64,000 nt of DNA from Amborella trichopoda (Eukaryota; Streptophyta; Magnoliopsida; Amborellales; Amborellaceae), in assembly GCF_000471905.2 (NCBI RefSeq), contig NW_006495273.1, forward strand, positions 6,222,477 through 6,286,476. The letters run 5' to 3'. The notes below the pieces were generated by a model. The model did no database searches. It was not told the DNA's origin and saw nothing but the letters and a program-made list of their open reading frames with translations. Shown here piece after piece: positions 34,901 through 46,744 of this stretch (position 1 is its first letter; each line of letters begins with the position of its first letter). Position numbers and translations under genes: made by a program.

Positions 34901-37900
34901 TTATGTGGAAGAGGAGCGGGGGAGAGGTTGCATAGTATTTGCTTTCAGAGGATCTGGCGTATGTAGAGACAGAGAGTGGAACTGGGATGTTGCGGTTCAC
35001 AATTTCAGTATTATCATCTCAAAACTCATATTCATGGGAAGGTGTAGGTCAGCAGGTAGCCTTGTATGTGTTTAGGAGTTCATTTTCAAGTTTGCAGTGG
35101 TGCATTGTATGCATCGTTCCTGCTAATATGGAGATTGAAATAGTTCGTGCAAATGTGCCACTGCGACCCTGTTGAGAACAAGGTTTTTTTTTTTTTGGAA
35201 GTGTTAACTTTATTAAAGGGAAAGAGTGTAATAGTATACCAAAATTGGGCAGCCACAGTCTGGGTGCTCCAACCGCCATAACGGTACTATACAAAAAGTA
35301 AAGCAGAGAGGCTATGCAAAGTTGTGTAGCCTGAAAGAAAGCAAAAGTGTAAGGGAGCCAAAGCTCAAAAAGCTGCCAAAATGGTTCCCTGAGAATTGAG
35401 TTGGGTCGCCCCTTCTTTAGCTAGAGCGTCGGTTGTTTCAAAAAATGCTAGGTGGCTCCTAGGTGGACAGCCTGGCGCCCAACTCCTGGGCACTGGGCTG
35501 GCACCTAGAACCTCGGCGCCCGAAGGTGAAAAGTTTTACAAAATTGCTTATGTGTTGTTCACACNNNNNNNNNNNNNNNNNNNNNNNNNNNNNNNNNNNN
35601 NNNNNNNNNNNNNNNNNNNNNNNNNNNNNNNCCTACTTCCCCCTGTCGTGCCCTTGCCCTCCCACGACTATATGTATTTTAACTAACTTATTTCCTTGCA
35701 AATATATACACATGGAAGTTGAAACATGTTGAAAACTTCAAATCATTAAAAATTTAGTGGAAAAAGTCAAAAGCATTAACAAGTCCATGGTATATCATTT
35801 ACCCAAAAACAAGTCCATGGTATGTTGGCCTCCAACTATCAAATCCAAACTGAGTATGGCATACTCCATAGTGAAGCACGAACACGATCTCAACCAGACA
35901 CAATGAATAACAAAAACCTTCACTCATCATCATCATCATTCAAACCTTATCCCAATTATTTTGGGTCGGCTATGATGATAATATGTGAAAAAATTTTACG
36001 CTGGCTGCCTACCTAGCGCAACCCACCTCCTTTACCAGGCTTGGGGCGGGTTAAGGGAAAGTTTAAGGTCCTTACCCATATTAGACCACAATTGGACATA
36101 GATCAGATATGGATATGGCACTGTAACGTTGACGGCAAAGTGGATGCATATAAAAATTTTCTACTTTTTCTTTTGAGAATGTTGACTTTTGACGTTTATA
36201 GTTTTATCAATTTTATGTATCAATAATATAATATTTTCCATTTCTTTCTCCCAAAACAAGACAACATAAATATATATGAAATTGATGATATACTAAATAT
36301 ATTTTCCCAAAAAAAACAAAAAACAAAACCTAGCGAGAAGTCCAATGCACCACACAATCATCCAGATGGAAAACTTCTTATACCTCCCCACCAAAACCAA
36401 ATGCAGCAGACAAACATATAATAAAAAGTTATTATCTACGAAGTAGAAAGTAATTATTACAATGCAGCGTATAAAGATTAGTATTTGAAAACTTAAAATA
36501 GCTTTAGATTCTTTGACTTTTGTGGTACTACAAGCAAGAGGCCTCAAAGCATCAGGGAATAAGATTTTGTATTGACAAAATAAATCTGAAGACAAGCGGG
36601 CAATATAGGGACTAGCAAACATCATGGATTATATAGGTAACTAGCTGAGATAATACATGAGACTAGCATACAGACATTATGAAATTCCCCAGGCTTGTCA
36701 AGGTGGCAAGATCTCTTTTGAGAAGATTCTGAGGAAATTAGCGAAGCAGATGGATTGACAATAGAAGTGGTAATGCGGTAGCATTGTAATGAGAAAGTCC
36801 TTCAACTTGGGATGAGCACAAGGATACTCCTAACGTTCCCTGTTCTGTTTTTCTCTTCTCCAATTAGAGCATTCCTTTCTATTATCTATTATGTACGTAT
36901 CTCCATTGGCCTTACTTTCAGTGCGACTACATGGATGCAACTCTCTTTCAATGCATCATGAATGATTAGAAAATGATTATAAGAATTTACTTCTTTTTTA
37001 TAACATAATTATGGAATTCATGCAGGATTAACATGGGTGATCATGTAGTCAAACTCATATTAAAGCGGGATTCATATGGAAGTAAAAGCATGAAACTTAT
37101 CCAATAAGAAAAAGAAGGAAAAAGTTTATATATGGTTGAGGCCCTAAACAATCAAATTAAGGTGCACCTCAAAAATTCACTAGAAAAGGTTTTTTCAATG
37201 CCTGAATAACCCTCAAATCCGATCATTTCGACCTTGAGATACATAAACGTATTAAAAAAAATGGACTTCAAGTCTTAGAATAGTGCATCTTGTAATGCAT
37301 CATCTAGACAATCAATTTTCAAGATTTTCAAGTGTTCATAGATTTGCTTGATCTACACTATTTTTGAACCTTTAGTTTTTATAATTAGAGATGAAAATAA
37401 ATTTTCAAGCCATCATAAATATTTTTGGCACTAAAACAACATCTTTCAACATTATTTGAAGATGCGCCTTACTTTGATTGTTTAGGGCCTCAGCCTTATA
37501 CAAACTGCACCCATAAAAGAAATGAGGGTCCAACTACACATTATCCGAAGTACCTGCTTCAATAACTTTGAAATTTCACATTAATGTATATATGAAAAAA
37601 ATCCAACAATGAAGGGTAAGTTTTTGGATGCTTCTTCAAACCTCATTCTTTTTTCGATTCAAAGAAATTTCAAAGTCAATCGATTTGGGGGCTTAGATTT
37701 GATTTCTTTGGTTTTCACTTTGAGTATTTAGAATATCTCCAATTTATGTAAGATTCATGGGTCAAAATGACCCTATGTGCCCTTAGGGGACACTCTAATC
37801 TAAAAAATAGGGGCCCAGTACCTGGGCGCCAGCCTAGGCCGCCTAGGCGGGCTCCCAAGGAGGACCATCCAGGCTTGGATGTGCACCCTAAGGTCCTTTT

Positions 37901-40900
37901 TCCCGCCTAGGTGCTAGGCAAACCATTTTCTAAAACAATGCTCCAAAGGTGTGAATAAGCCTGCAAATGTGGAAAATCTCGTCAAAGATGTGTGCGAGTC
38001 TCCAAGGAAATGGTGAGGAACAGTTATTAAAAAGCGCTAGGGGGGTCCTAGGCGACCTGGGGCGGTCCAGGCCGCCTAGTGCCTAGGCGGGGGCCCAGAA
38101 CCTGGGCGGCTGCCCAGTTGAAAAAAAAAGTAAAAATCCCAATATACCATATTCCCAGTTAAATAATAATAATAATAATAAAGATCGAACTCAAGAAGAG
38201 AATTTTGATAATCCATATTGTTAAAACAGTAAACTGTGAAACCATACAAGTGTAGGATATAAAAGTCAACACTCAACACAACAGAAATATACAGAAATTT
38301 AGAAAATATACGGTCTAACAAAAGTCAACACTCATGACTCAACACAACAGTCAACAGACTCAACACTCAACACTCAGCAGTCAGCACCAAGAGGCAAGAG
38401 TCTACAGTCATCATCATCATCATCATCATCATCATCAGAAGGAATATCAATAGCGCAAGCCTCATCATATGCATCAGAGTCATCTCCCTCTTTAATATAA
38501 CGCGCGTCCTCCTATGTTTCGTCTGAATCCGCCTCTTCCTCCTCCTCGTTTTCTACCTTACGTGCAATCTGTGCAGATGAGGCCTTAGGAGTCTTGGCTG
38601 CTCTACCTTTTTTTTTGTGCTTTTTTGAACTCAAATATTGTATAATTTCCTCTTTGGTAGCCTTAGGAACATTTTTACACGGGACAACAACCCCCGTAAT
38701 ATCGGCTAGGTGTTTTTTAAACCGGTAAATGTCCCCCATTAGTATCTTTTTCACAATAATTACATTTAATACGATTTTTATTACTTGGATTCGGGTTATA
38801 ACCATACTTCCAACCCGGATCACCACTCTGACTAGAAACTAGAGAAGATACTTCCGTAGAACAAGGCTTATTTTCATCCTTTTTTGGTTCTACAAAATTC
38901 AGAAGGTGTCTAATCTCATTTCAAACTGCTTCAGGAACCTTTGTACAAGAAGCAACATTGCCTCTAACACCAGCAAGGTCTTTTTTGAATCGGATATTAC
39001 GCCCATTGGTATTTTTCACAAAAATTACACCTTATACAATTTTTATCATTGGTTTTGGGTTGTACCCATACTTCCAACCCGGATCACTTTTTTTAGGAGT
39101 AGCAGAAATAGATTGATGACAAGGATTTTGTTCTTGTTTTTGTTTTCCATAACTTACAAGGGGCAACATCCCCCTTAATACCGGCAAGATGTTTCTTAAA
39201 TCGGTTTATGCATCTTTTTGTATTCTTTTCACAAAAATTGCAACTAACGTAATTTTTGTCATTTGGATTTGGGTTATATCCATATTTCCAACCCGGATCT
39301 CCATTCCGACTAATTTCTAAAGAAGACATCTCAAAATAAAACAAGCAATCCAAAAAAATGCACTTATTTTGGTTGAATTCCAAACTTTGAAAAACACTTC
39401 GATGATTTGATCCAATGAAATGTAGTTTTTTGGAGGTTTTTGTTACTCTAAAAGGTGTTCTGGTGGGTTTAGGGTTCAAATGAACCTAAAAGCCATCATT
39501 CTTAACTTTTATATCTTTGAAAAAAAAATAACGTTTCTACCTCTAGGCGGGGCGTAGGCTCTGGGCGGCTGCCAGGGACCACCGCCCAGTTTGGCCGCCT
39601 AGGCCTAAGCGATGCGCTCAGGCCTTCTGGACTGCCTAGGCGCTGGGCGGTCCGCTTTTTTGAACTATGGTGAGGAACGAGAACCCCATGCAATAACGTT
39701 CTTAGAGTCCCCCTCTATAATCAAAATTGAAGCAGGGTTGGTTGAAGTTCCCAAGGCTTTGGATTAGAGCAAGGGCCTCAACGGTGGTGGAATCAACTAT
39801 GCCGACAGACTTGGGGACGGAAAGAGGAATTTGATTGTCCTTGTCTCAAATGGTGCCCCCTATACCTGCTGGTCCCAGGTTGCCTAAAGAGCAACCGTCG
39901 AAGTTTTTGTTTTGAAACTATTAACATTGTATTAAGGGTAGAAGTATTACAAAATCTGCCCATACTGGGCTTAAGCGCCACCGAGAAAAGTGGCAAAGTG
40001 AAAGGTTATACAAGCTGGATTACAAGCAGGAGGATCGGGATTACAATCATAAGAAGTCAGTGCAAAAGATACAACCTATTGTTGCTGGATACAGAAAAAT
40101 AAAAAAAAAACACAGCTTAAGACTACTACGCCATTGAGGCTCCTTACTTAGCTAGTGTGTCAGCCACTTGGTTGGCCTCCCTCCAAGTATGCATCCAAGA
40201 CTGGGTTGCCCAGAGAGGATCCATTGAACTTGAGTTTGATTTGGCCCTCCTCAGGGGGCCTCCAAAGAGAGGAGCGAGGCACCCTCCTAAACCTATGGTA
40301 GAGAATGTTGGACCAATTAAGATGAAAGTGCGAGGCTAAGATGAGCTTGAAACAGTTATGGTTGGTAGCCCAGAAAATCACCAGGCCCTTGATAGTTTCC
40401 TTAACTTTATGAAGGTGGGAGTACTGGCCCTGGAAAATTTTGTTGTTTCGTTTCCTCCCGATCTCCTAGAGAGTGGCCGCTACTGTAGCCTTCCAAAGCA
40501 AAGTTCCAAATTTAGGCAACAGAAGGTGAGCTGCTTGCTGGAATAGTTGAGGCACCGATTCTGGGTGACCCATGACCAACCAAAAAGTTGAAGGAGGTCC
40601 TTCCAAATGCTACCCGCAAAAAGGCAGTGTATGAATAAGTGGGAGTTGGACTCCTCTTCGAATAAGCACATCGCACATCTGTTGGGGGTTTGAAGACCTC
40701 TTCTTTGGAGTTGCTCAACTATTGGGACTCTCTCCCACAAAGCAAGCCAGTTGTAGACCTGTATCCTGGGTGGAATGAAGAAGTTCCAGGCTTTGGCCAT
40801 GGTAGGAACTAGGAAGATGCACCATTTGCCTGGAGAGGGGGGAGTTTAGTTTGTGGAAGAAAGATGAGACCGTGAAGATCCCAAACGGGGACAGGGTTCA

Positions 40901-43900
40901 AATGATTTGGTCCTCCCCATGGGGAGATAGAGCAAAGGAGTGGAAGAGAGAGTAGAGTCCAGGAAGGCTGGAAACTCAACATCCCACAAGGGTCTGCAAA
41001 AGTTAGGGTTCCATGGTCTTGAGTTACCAGTGGCAGCACAAAGCTTGGCTATGGAGGCTGCAGGGTTCCTAGCTAAACAAAAAAGATGCGGAAAGTGAGT
41101 GGAGAGGGGGAGATGGCCTAATTAGAGGTCTAACTAGAACCTCACTTTTTTCCCTTCCCTTGGATGAAAGCGAATGAGAGATCTGAAGAGATGAAGGGTG
41201 TGAAGAATGGATTTCCAAATCCTCGAGGCCGAATGGGGATGTCTAGGGGTCGTAATGGGTCGGGTCCGGCTTGACCCAGACCCGAATAGTATTTGGGTCC
41301 AAAAATTGGACTCATACCCATACCCGTCGGGTCCTGGGTCTGGTCGGGTCCATTGCCACCCTAAGACCATGTGCTTCTCTTTTCTTTTTTTTTTTGCCTT
41401 TTTTTTACCAACATATACTCATATTATTGGTAACAAGGTCACAATCACCCGCTATTAGATTTCAAGCCATCTGATTGGTCGTTTAACAGCTAAAGATGAC
41501 TGCGAGTTCTTATTGTCTACGATCTTTAACACAACCAAATGAATAGGGCTTAAGTAAAGTATTTAATCTCCATCGGTTTACGGGTACGAGTCGGTTCCAA
41601 AAATTGGACCCATTCCTGGACCCGAGGTCGGGTCTACTAGTCGAGTCCATTGCCACCCCTAAGGATGTCTCGGGGATGGACCAAGGAGAGAGGGCGGACG
41701 GTATTTGTGGCGCAATATTTGGTGCCATAATTGACCTCCCTGACTGGCAAGTCTCCACCACCATTTGCTTAAGAGAGCCAAGCTATTTTTTAAAAAAATT
41801 CTAAATCCCCAGACCCCTGGAGGCCATGGGCTGGCACACTTGGTTCCAGGCTAAGAGATGGTATTTTTTGGATGCCCCATCCGCAGACCACAGGAAGTTG
41901 CGCATCAACTATTCGAGGCAGTGAGCCACTGAAGTGGGCATATGGAAGAGGGACATTTGGAGAGAGCAGCTTTGCTGAGAGTTGTTCTACCCACGGGAGA
42001 GAGGTATCTGCCCTTACAGGTAGCTAATTTTCACTCGAATTTATCGATTAAATGGCTCCACTGGGCCTGTTTGGGTTTTCCGTAGCAGAGAGGGAGGCCA
42101 AGGTAAGTGGAGGGGAGGGTGTCAATGCCATAACCGTTGAAGTTGATCTTGGATTGGCCAGGTTCGAGGGGTGTACAGAGTGATGAGCGAGGAATGTGGC
42201 CAGGGCTGAGGGCAAGAATTGTTTGCCAATTTGGTAAGAAATCTGCACAACCAAGGTGCTTGAAACAATTTTGTTGCGTGGCCCAGAAAATGACTAGCGA
42301 GGTAATGCACTCAACTAAAGCTTCCACCATAGCCTTCTCACCTCGGAAAATTCTGTTGTTGCGCTCTATCCATAACATACATAATGTGGCAGTTACAGAT
42401 GCGTGCCAAAGTAGGATGCCAGGCTTTGGTGATGGAGGGCGATGAAGCTCTCTGAAGAGACATGGGACCGATCTGGGTTATCCAACTCCATTTAAACAGC
42501 TGCAGAATATGACCCCACAGAGCTATGGCCACTTCACAGTGAAGGAAGAGGTGAGCATTAGATTCAGCATCCTGTTTGCAAATTGGGCATCTATTGGGGA
42601 TGGGCAATCCCCTGATTTGGAGTTGGTTCAGCGTTAGGACTCATTCAAAAAGGGCAATCTAAGTAAAAACATGAATTGTGGGTGAGATAAAAGGGAGCCA
42701 AGCCTTAGTAGCGATGGATGGTGGGATAAGGTTGGGAAAGAGGGTGGCGTGAGGAGTTCGTGGTAGAAAGAAGAGTCTAAATGTTGTCCCGAACTTTCAG
42801 AAGCCCATAAGATCTCGTCCTCGCCATCGGGGCGGGGGGGGGGAACGTCCTCTGTGAGTGAGGGTGGAGAGAGCCAGGAAGTCATGTAATTCTTGATCAA
42901 CAATAGGCCTATGGAAGTTGGGAGTCCAGGGCCTGGCAGTTCCTTGAGCCGTGAAGAGCTCGGCTACTGTGGCCTAGCTATTGCTAGCTAGGAGGAGAGA
43001 TTGGGGAAGAGGTCTTTCAGAGGGGTATTTCCCAACCAATGGTCGTGCCAAAATTGACTTAATTGCCAGCTCGGGGCTGGAAGCAAATATTGTTCATGAC
43101 TAGGTTGGCGCACCACACAAGGGATCGCCAAAAGCCAGATGATCTATTGCTAGCCCGACAGCTGGGGACTGAGGTGGGGGCATGACAGTGGTATTTGTGG
43201 CGCAGCACCTCGAACCAGAGGTGGTTCTCTTGGGTGAGAATGCCCCCCCACCACCACTTACCGAGGAGGGGGATGTTGTTGAAGTTGATACGGCGAATGC
43301 CCAGTCCTCCCAACTGTTTTGGGTAGCAAATTTTTTCCCAAGGGATGATGTGAAACTTCCAGGGGCTGATGTCTCCTGAGCACAGGAAGTTCATCATGAG
43401 TTGCTTGAAGCGGGCTACCACGGAGGTGGGCATGGGGGATAGGGACATATGGAAGACCGGGATGTTAGAGAGATGTTGCCTTGACAATGGTAATTCTGCC
43501 TGCTGAGGAAAGGAACCTGCCCATCCATCTAGCCAATTTGCAGTCCAATTTGTCGATTTAGAGATCCCATTTGGGTTTGCCTATGCGCAAAGCCAGACCA
43601 TGATAAGTTGAGGGTCAGTTGTCGACCTTGCATCTCCATCGATCAGGGAGGGAACTAATAAGCTGGTCCTCAGAGAAAATCCCCGTTTTTATTTTTCCAC
43701 ATTAACCCTGAAGCATGTGGTCATTTCAAAGAGCTTCGAGAATAGTAGAAGGGAATCAACCTGCTCGGTGATCGCGGCACAGAAGAGGAGTGTGTCGTCC
43801 GCATATTGCAAGTGGGTAATGGTGGGATCCCTTCGACGAATTTTGAACCTTTTGAGGAGGCCATGTTGATACATTCTAGCAATGGATCTTCTAAAGACCT

Positions 43901-45544
43901 CAGCTACATCTGCAAACAAGAAGGGGGAGAGGGGGTCTCTTTGTCTAAGACCATGGGATGCCAGGAAGAAGCCTTTGGGCGAGCCATTGATGAAGATAGA
44001 GAAGAATGGATTCGAGATACAACCTTGGATCCATGCCCTCCAACGGGTATCGAAACCCATCCGATGCAAAGTTTCGTCTAGGATCGACCAATCCACGTGG
44101 TCGTAGGCCTTCTCCCAATCTAATTTGATGACCAACCCTGGGATTTTGGCCTGATGTCTGGAGTGGATGCATTCATGGGCTGTGAAGACCCCATCGAAGA
44201 TCTAGCGGCCTTGACAATGGCCCCCTCAGTTTGGAGAGAGGACCCACCCGAGGACTGCTCTAACGCGGGTTGCAAGTACCTTGGAAAGGATTTTGTAAGA
44301 GCTGTTAATGAGGCTAATGGGCCTAAAGTCAGTATGCAAAGTAAGTAAAATGCGCCACTCTTAAGTGCATCTTGACATAAAAGTCCACTTCTACTGTTTA
44401 GTCGTTATAGTTAACTTTCTTCTGGGTACAGAACTTGATAAGAAGCACAAATGTCTATGGTGAGCTCACAGATGGAACTGCTGATTTGTATGCTTTTAGT
44501 AATCAGAGACTTTTTCATTTTTTGTGTGTTAAGCTGAACTGACCAGATGAGTTCAAAACTACATGAAGGAGCTCGTTGTTGACCACTTAAATAGTAACCG
44601 GAACTAGTTCCAAACTCTAGACCATGTGAACTGGAATCAGCCCATGCTCTCATAGCCAATATCTTTCAATGGATTTGAGTTATGTAACTGTGGAGTTTTG
44701 ACCTGTTGAGACCTGAATATTCAAGAGGAGCACCATCTAATATTCATTTATTTCTTATCTTGCATGCTATTCAATTTGTATATTCACAGAAAAAAATTAG
44801 TAATAATTGATTCTGTGTTTTCTAAAAAATTTGCAGTAGAGTTTACGAGAGACCTAGCTGTGTTCCTTCATTCACAAAAAATGCAATTTGGGTAGGACTT
44901 GATTTTTTAATTATTTGGGCTATAGTGATACTCTACTCACAATCATTGATTTTGGTTGTACTTCCACTTTTTCAAAGTGTAATGTATCTCTGAGCCAATC
45001 CGTGGAATGTAGATGGCCATTTGAAGTTAGTTTTTTCTTTTTTCTTTTTTCTTTTTTCTTTTTTCTTTTTTTTATGATGATTAACAAGTCCTTGATTTTC
45101 TTATTTTATAACTGGAAAATATTTCAGCTTGAAGCCTTAAAAGGAACCCTGCGACATCTGACTCTCATTCCAGCTGGAGGTGGTGGTGTGCTCGCTCATG
45201 GTTTAGCTCAGCTTGCATCTTTATTGAAGGTCTTTCTCCCTCCCTCCCTCCCCCCCCCCGCCCCCCACTCATTCTCTCTCTCTCTCTCTCATTCAGCTTC
45301 CTGTCTGCAGATAGAAGAACATGGCGACTCTGGAGAAGGTATCGAGTGTGTCATCAATCGAGTGGAGAAGTTATTAGCAGAGGGGAAACTTGGAGATGCT
45401 GCCAATTCATTGGAGAGTGGTGTGCATGGAAGCGAAGCAGAAAACATTATTGGTGGGTGGGTGAAACAGGTGAGAAATAGAGCAGTCACTGAGCAAGCTG
45501 TCATGCTACTTCAGTCATATGCCTCCGTTGTCGGTTCTACTTGA
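22902..45544 (+). CDS. MIC60: MICOS complex subunit MIC60 (mitofilin), 11 exons
   Basis: Exons: 22902-23000, 25790-26485, 27414-27551, 27682-27834, 27962-28039, 32564-32656, 32771-32890, 33396-33473, 33601-33780, 45128-45229, 45311-45544. Every exon length is a multiple of three, all junctions are phase 0, and the total is 656 codons with no internal stop. Residues 1-50 are Arg/Ser-rich, like a mitochondrial presequence. One membrane segment (about 69-90, [20 protein letters not shown]) is followed by an acidic linker, a long coiled coil (about 312-460) and the C-terminal mitofilin domain ([23 protein letters not shown]). MIC60 anchors cristae junctions in the inner membrane and faces the intermembrane space. 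All introns are GT-AG except intron 9, which starts with GC. The second Met (22911) is an alternative start. The exon 2 donor is my least certain junction. Confidence 0.9.
29060..30064 (+). pseudogene. LINE 3' fragment in MIC60 intron 5
   Basis: Frames give [18 protein letters not shown], then [14 protein letters not shown] with an LHCNFAG-like piece (the zf-RVT region), then GERNSQIF, and finally [18 protein letters not shown], the typical end of the plant LINE RNase H. Stops and frameshifts abound and the RNase H core is deleted. It lies in the same orientation as the host gene. Confidence 0.8.
30115..30385. repeat. Pyrimidine-rich tract
   Basis: About 270 bases of imperfect CTTTCT/TCTC repeats follow the LINE fragment. 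The open frame through it is a composition artefact. Confidence 0.85.
30530..30740. repeat. Imperfect tandem duplication with GAGTT repeats
   Basis: GTCRGTGAGWTASAAGGC and YCAAGACCT occur near 30536 and 30656, separated by (GAGTT)n at 30571-30600. It is a local intronic duplication. Confidence 0.6.
33936..34245. mobile_element. MITE family 3, copy 2
   Basis: The element starts GGAAAATTATTTCATGTGGG and ends CGCATAGAAACCGGGTCC. Its inner inverted repeat is TGGACCGCAT/ATGTGGGCTTGGCCGCAT, and it is flanked by an exact 9-base duplication TTTTGAGAA (33927-33935, 34246-34254). The duplicated MIC60 copy has one site (TTTTTCAGAA, near 54099) and no element, so it inserted after the duplication. Confidence 0.88.
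35175..35445 (-). pseudogene. LINE 3' end, antisense in intron 9
   Basis: On the minus strand the end of an RNase H reading (ETTDALAK at about 35410-35435) is followed by a 3' untranslated region and a poly(A) tail, seen as a T run at 35185-35199. Adjacent GC-rich GGCGCC text at 35447-35525 belongs to another element cut by the N gap. Confidence 0.7.
35565..35631. other. Assembly gap (67 N)
   Basis: Sixty-seven N bases lie beside GC-rich GCCTGGCGCCC repeats inside intron 9. Confidence 0.99.
35900..36075 (+). repeat. Dispersed plant SINE/LINE-like fragment
   Basis: CATCATCATCATTCAAACCT and TATCCCAATTATTTTGGGTC followed by GGCTATGATG resemble a phrase common in plant genomes and often assigned to Au-type SINE or LINE ends. 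GCCTACCTAGCGCAACCCACC and CTTTACCAGGCTTGGG follow. The class is from memory and uncertain. Confidence 0.45.
37117..37512 (+). mobile_element. Mutator-type MITE, family 1, copy 3
   Basis: The ends are GGAAAAAGTTTATATATGG...GCCCTAAACAATCAAATT and, reversed, GGGTGCAGTTTGTATAAGGC...GCCCTAAACAATCAAA. The flanks GAAAAAGAA and ATAAAAGAA agree at 7 of 9 bases. Confidence 0.85.
38021..39669 (-). mobile_element. hAT element with three BED zinc-finger units
   Basis: Termini are CAGTTATTAAAAAGCG and, reversed, CATAGTTCAAAAAAGCG, with an exact 8-base target duplication GTGAGGAA (38013-38020, 39670-39677), the hallmark of hAT. Both ends are rich in GCCTAGGCG subterminal repeats. The minus strand encodes three BED-type fingers in a row (about 39310-39170, 39090-38930, 38825-38680). 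Each starts [12 protein letters not shown] or a variant and runs into CNFCEK and FKKHLAG motifs, with frameshifts. An acidic serine-rich stretch follows at 38512-38600. No transposase catalytic or dimerisation region is present, so it is non-autonomous. Confidence 0.88.
39700..41236 (-). pseudogene. Antisense LINE pieces, zf-RVT and RNase H
   Basis: Read on the minus strand, 40800-40480 gives [20 protein letters not shown] and a [18 protein letters not shown] zinc-binding block. Then comes [13 protein letters not shown], the RNase H start, jumping directly to [12 protein letters not shown], the RNase H end, with the core missing. A 3' untranslated region follows (40130-39920). Another RNase H start ([16 protein letters not shown], 39905-39840) is a separate piece. 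The hAT MITE at 41245 interrupts the upstream side. Confidence 0.8.
41245..41662. mobile_element. Non-autonomous hAT MITE
   Basis: The left end AGGGGTCGTAATGGGTCGGG and the right end (reversed) TTAGGGGTGGCAATGGACTC are inverted repeats with GGGTC/GACCC subterminal motifs. An exact 8-base duplication GGATGTCT flanks it (41237-41244, 41663-41670). It inserted into the antisense LINE. Confidence 0.9.
41671..44340 (-). pseudogene. Antisense LINE, reverse transcriptase to RNase H
   Basis: The minus strand from 44135 to 43689 encodes the RT core ([37 protein letters not shown]), with the YADD catalytic motif intact in a 148-residue frame. It continues through 43487-43059 ([15 protein letters not shown], thumb region) to a [18 protein letters not shown] block (42607-42338) and [10 protein letters not shown]. 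The RNase H start (SKINFNG, about 42140) then fuses to an RT motif ([15 protein letters not shown]), so two copies are joined. Many stops lie elsewhere. Confidence 0.85.
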
Positions 45545-46740
45545 ATTTTGACAGTTTTTCTGCAGTGCATTAGCTTCCTTTTGTTGAACGTCGCCCCTCG
45601 GAATTACTAAAACTGGCATTGAGATTTGACATTTGAACTTTATGGTTTGTTTCTTGTCATTATTCTCTTGAATAGTTGCTTGAAATAAGCTGTCGGGGTT
45701 TCCTTCATTTGAAAACCTGAGAACCCTTTTCTCATCTTATATATAAAAAGAAATGAAACCCTTATCATCCCTTAAACCTTTAACAGTCGGACTTTCGTGT
45801 TGAATCCCAATCTTTTCTTGCATATTACAATTAGTTCATGGTATCCGTTTGCTTCCTTGAAAGCCTTTAGAACCATTGGCAAGAACTTAGTTGGCACTTA
45901 CAGGTCTGGCTTGTCCCAAGTCCCAACCAGGTCCAGAGCTATTATGTAAAATTAGCTATAAAATTTTATAGAGATTGGAGAGCAGGATTTCGCTCTTTTA
46001 TAAGAAAACAAAAGGTCGCATTGTTCACATCGATTTAAGTAAGTGCGAATAGGGTTTTCTATTATTTTTAGTTTTTTTTCTTTTTCATTTTTTTATGCTT
46101 AGGATGCCATCGATTGTCTAGATATAATGTCTATGAATGACATTCTGATGGTGGGAACTTGTGTAGAAATATGTTTAGAATTATTCTTTATTTCATTCAT
46201 GACACGGCGTGTCTGCTTTATGGACACCCAAGTCCACATATTGACAACAGGAAATTATACTAATATGATCCCCAAAAGATGGGGCATTTCAGGTAGGATT
46301 TGGCATTTTTTTAGGGAAAATTATGTAAATATTCATTTTATTTTTTCTATTATTACATACATGTCCATTTTTTGAACTTCATAATCATTTTTTTTTGAAA
46401 AAAAAATAGAAACTACCTATTTTCAGTTTTTGAAAAACCAAAATTAGGTAATGTTCTTTTGAACCCTACTCTTCTCTCTAGAGAGGAAATTTCATAGATT
46501 CACAGAATTTAGAGAGAAAAAATTGTACATATTCACAAAAGTTAGAGAGAGAATTTCATGAAAATATAATATATTACAAACATCTTGAGGAAAAACTCCT
46601 TCGTCCAATGTTCTTCCAAGGAGAAGTGCATCACCACTCCACTCCGTACCATCTCAAGCTGTAATAAAAACATAAAAGAATGCCCACACACAATGGGGCC
46701 AAAATCACATGAACAATTTCTCTCTCACACACTCAATTTT
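45545..46740. other. MIC60 3' flank, no gene seen
   Basis: This is AT-rich sequence with the MIC60 3' untranslated region at its start. Near-consensus AATAA-type signals occur, but none can be singled out. I see no further gene. Confidence 0.5.
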
Positions 46741-46744
46741 TCTC

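Larger units (their letters stand above)
33781..45127 (+). other. MIC60 intron 9, 11.3 kb, GC donor
   Basis: Exon 9 ends CAAAAG and the intron begins GCAAGC. The acceptor is ATATTTCAG at 45127. The reading frame continues across the join (LNQK then LEALKGTL), and the same junction order is known in plant MIC60 proteins. The intron holds two MITEs, three or more LINE pieces, two hAT elements and an assembly gap. Confidence 0.85.

Noticed and set aside
43182..44348. Plus-strand frames at 43182, 43806, 43882 and 44154
   Set aside because: They are shadows opposite the antisense LINE reverse transcriptase.
44915..45544. A single 209-codon gene at the MIC60 3' end
   Set aside because: The frame runs through two introns; poly-F/L and Pro/Ser stretches are intronic, and the real exons are 45128-45229 and 45311-45544.
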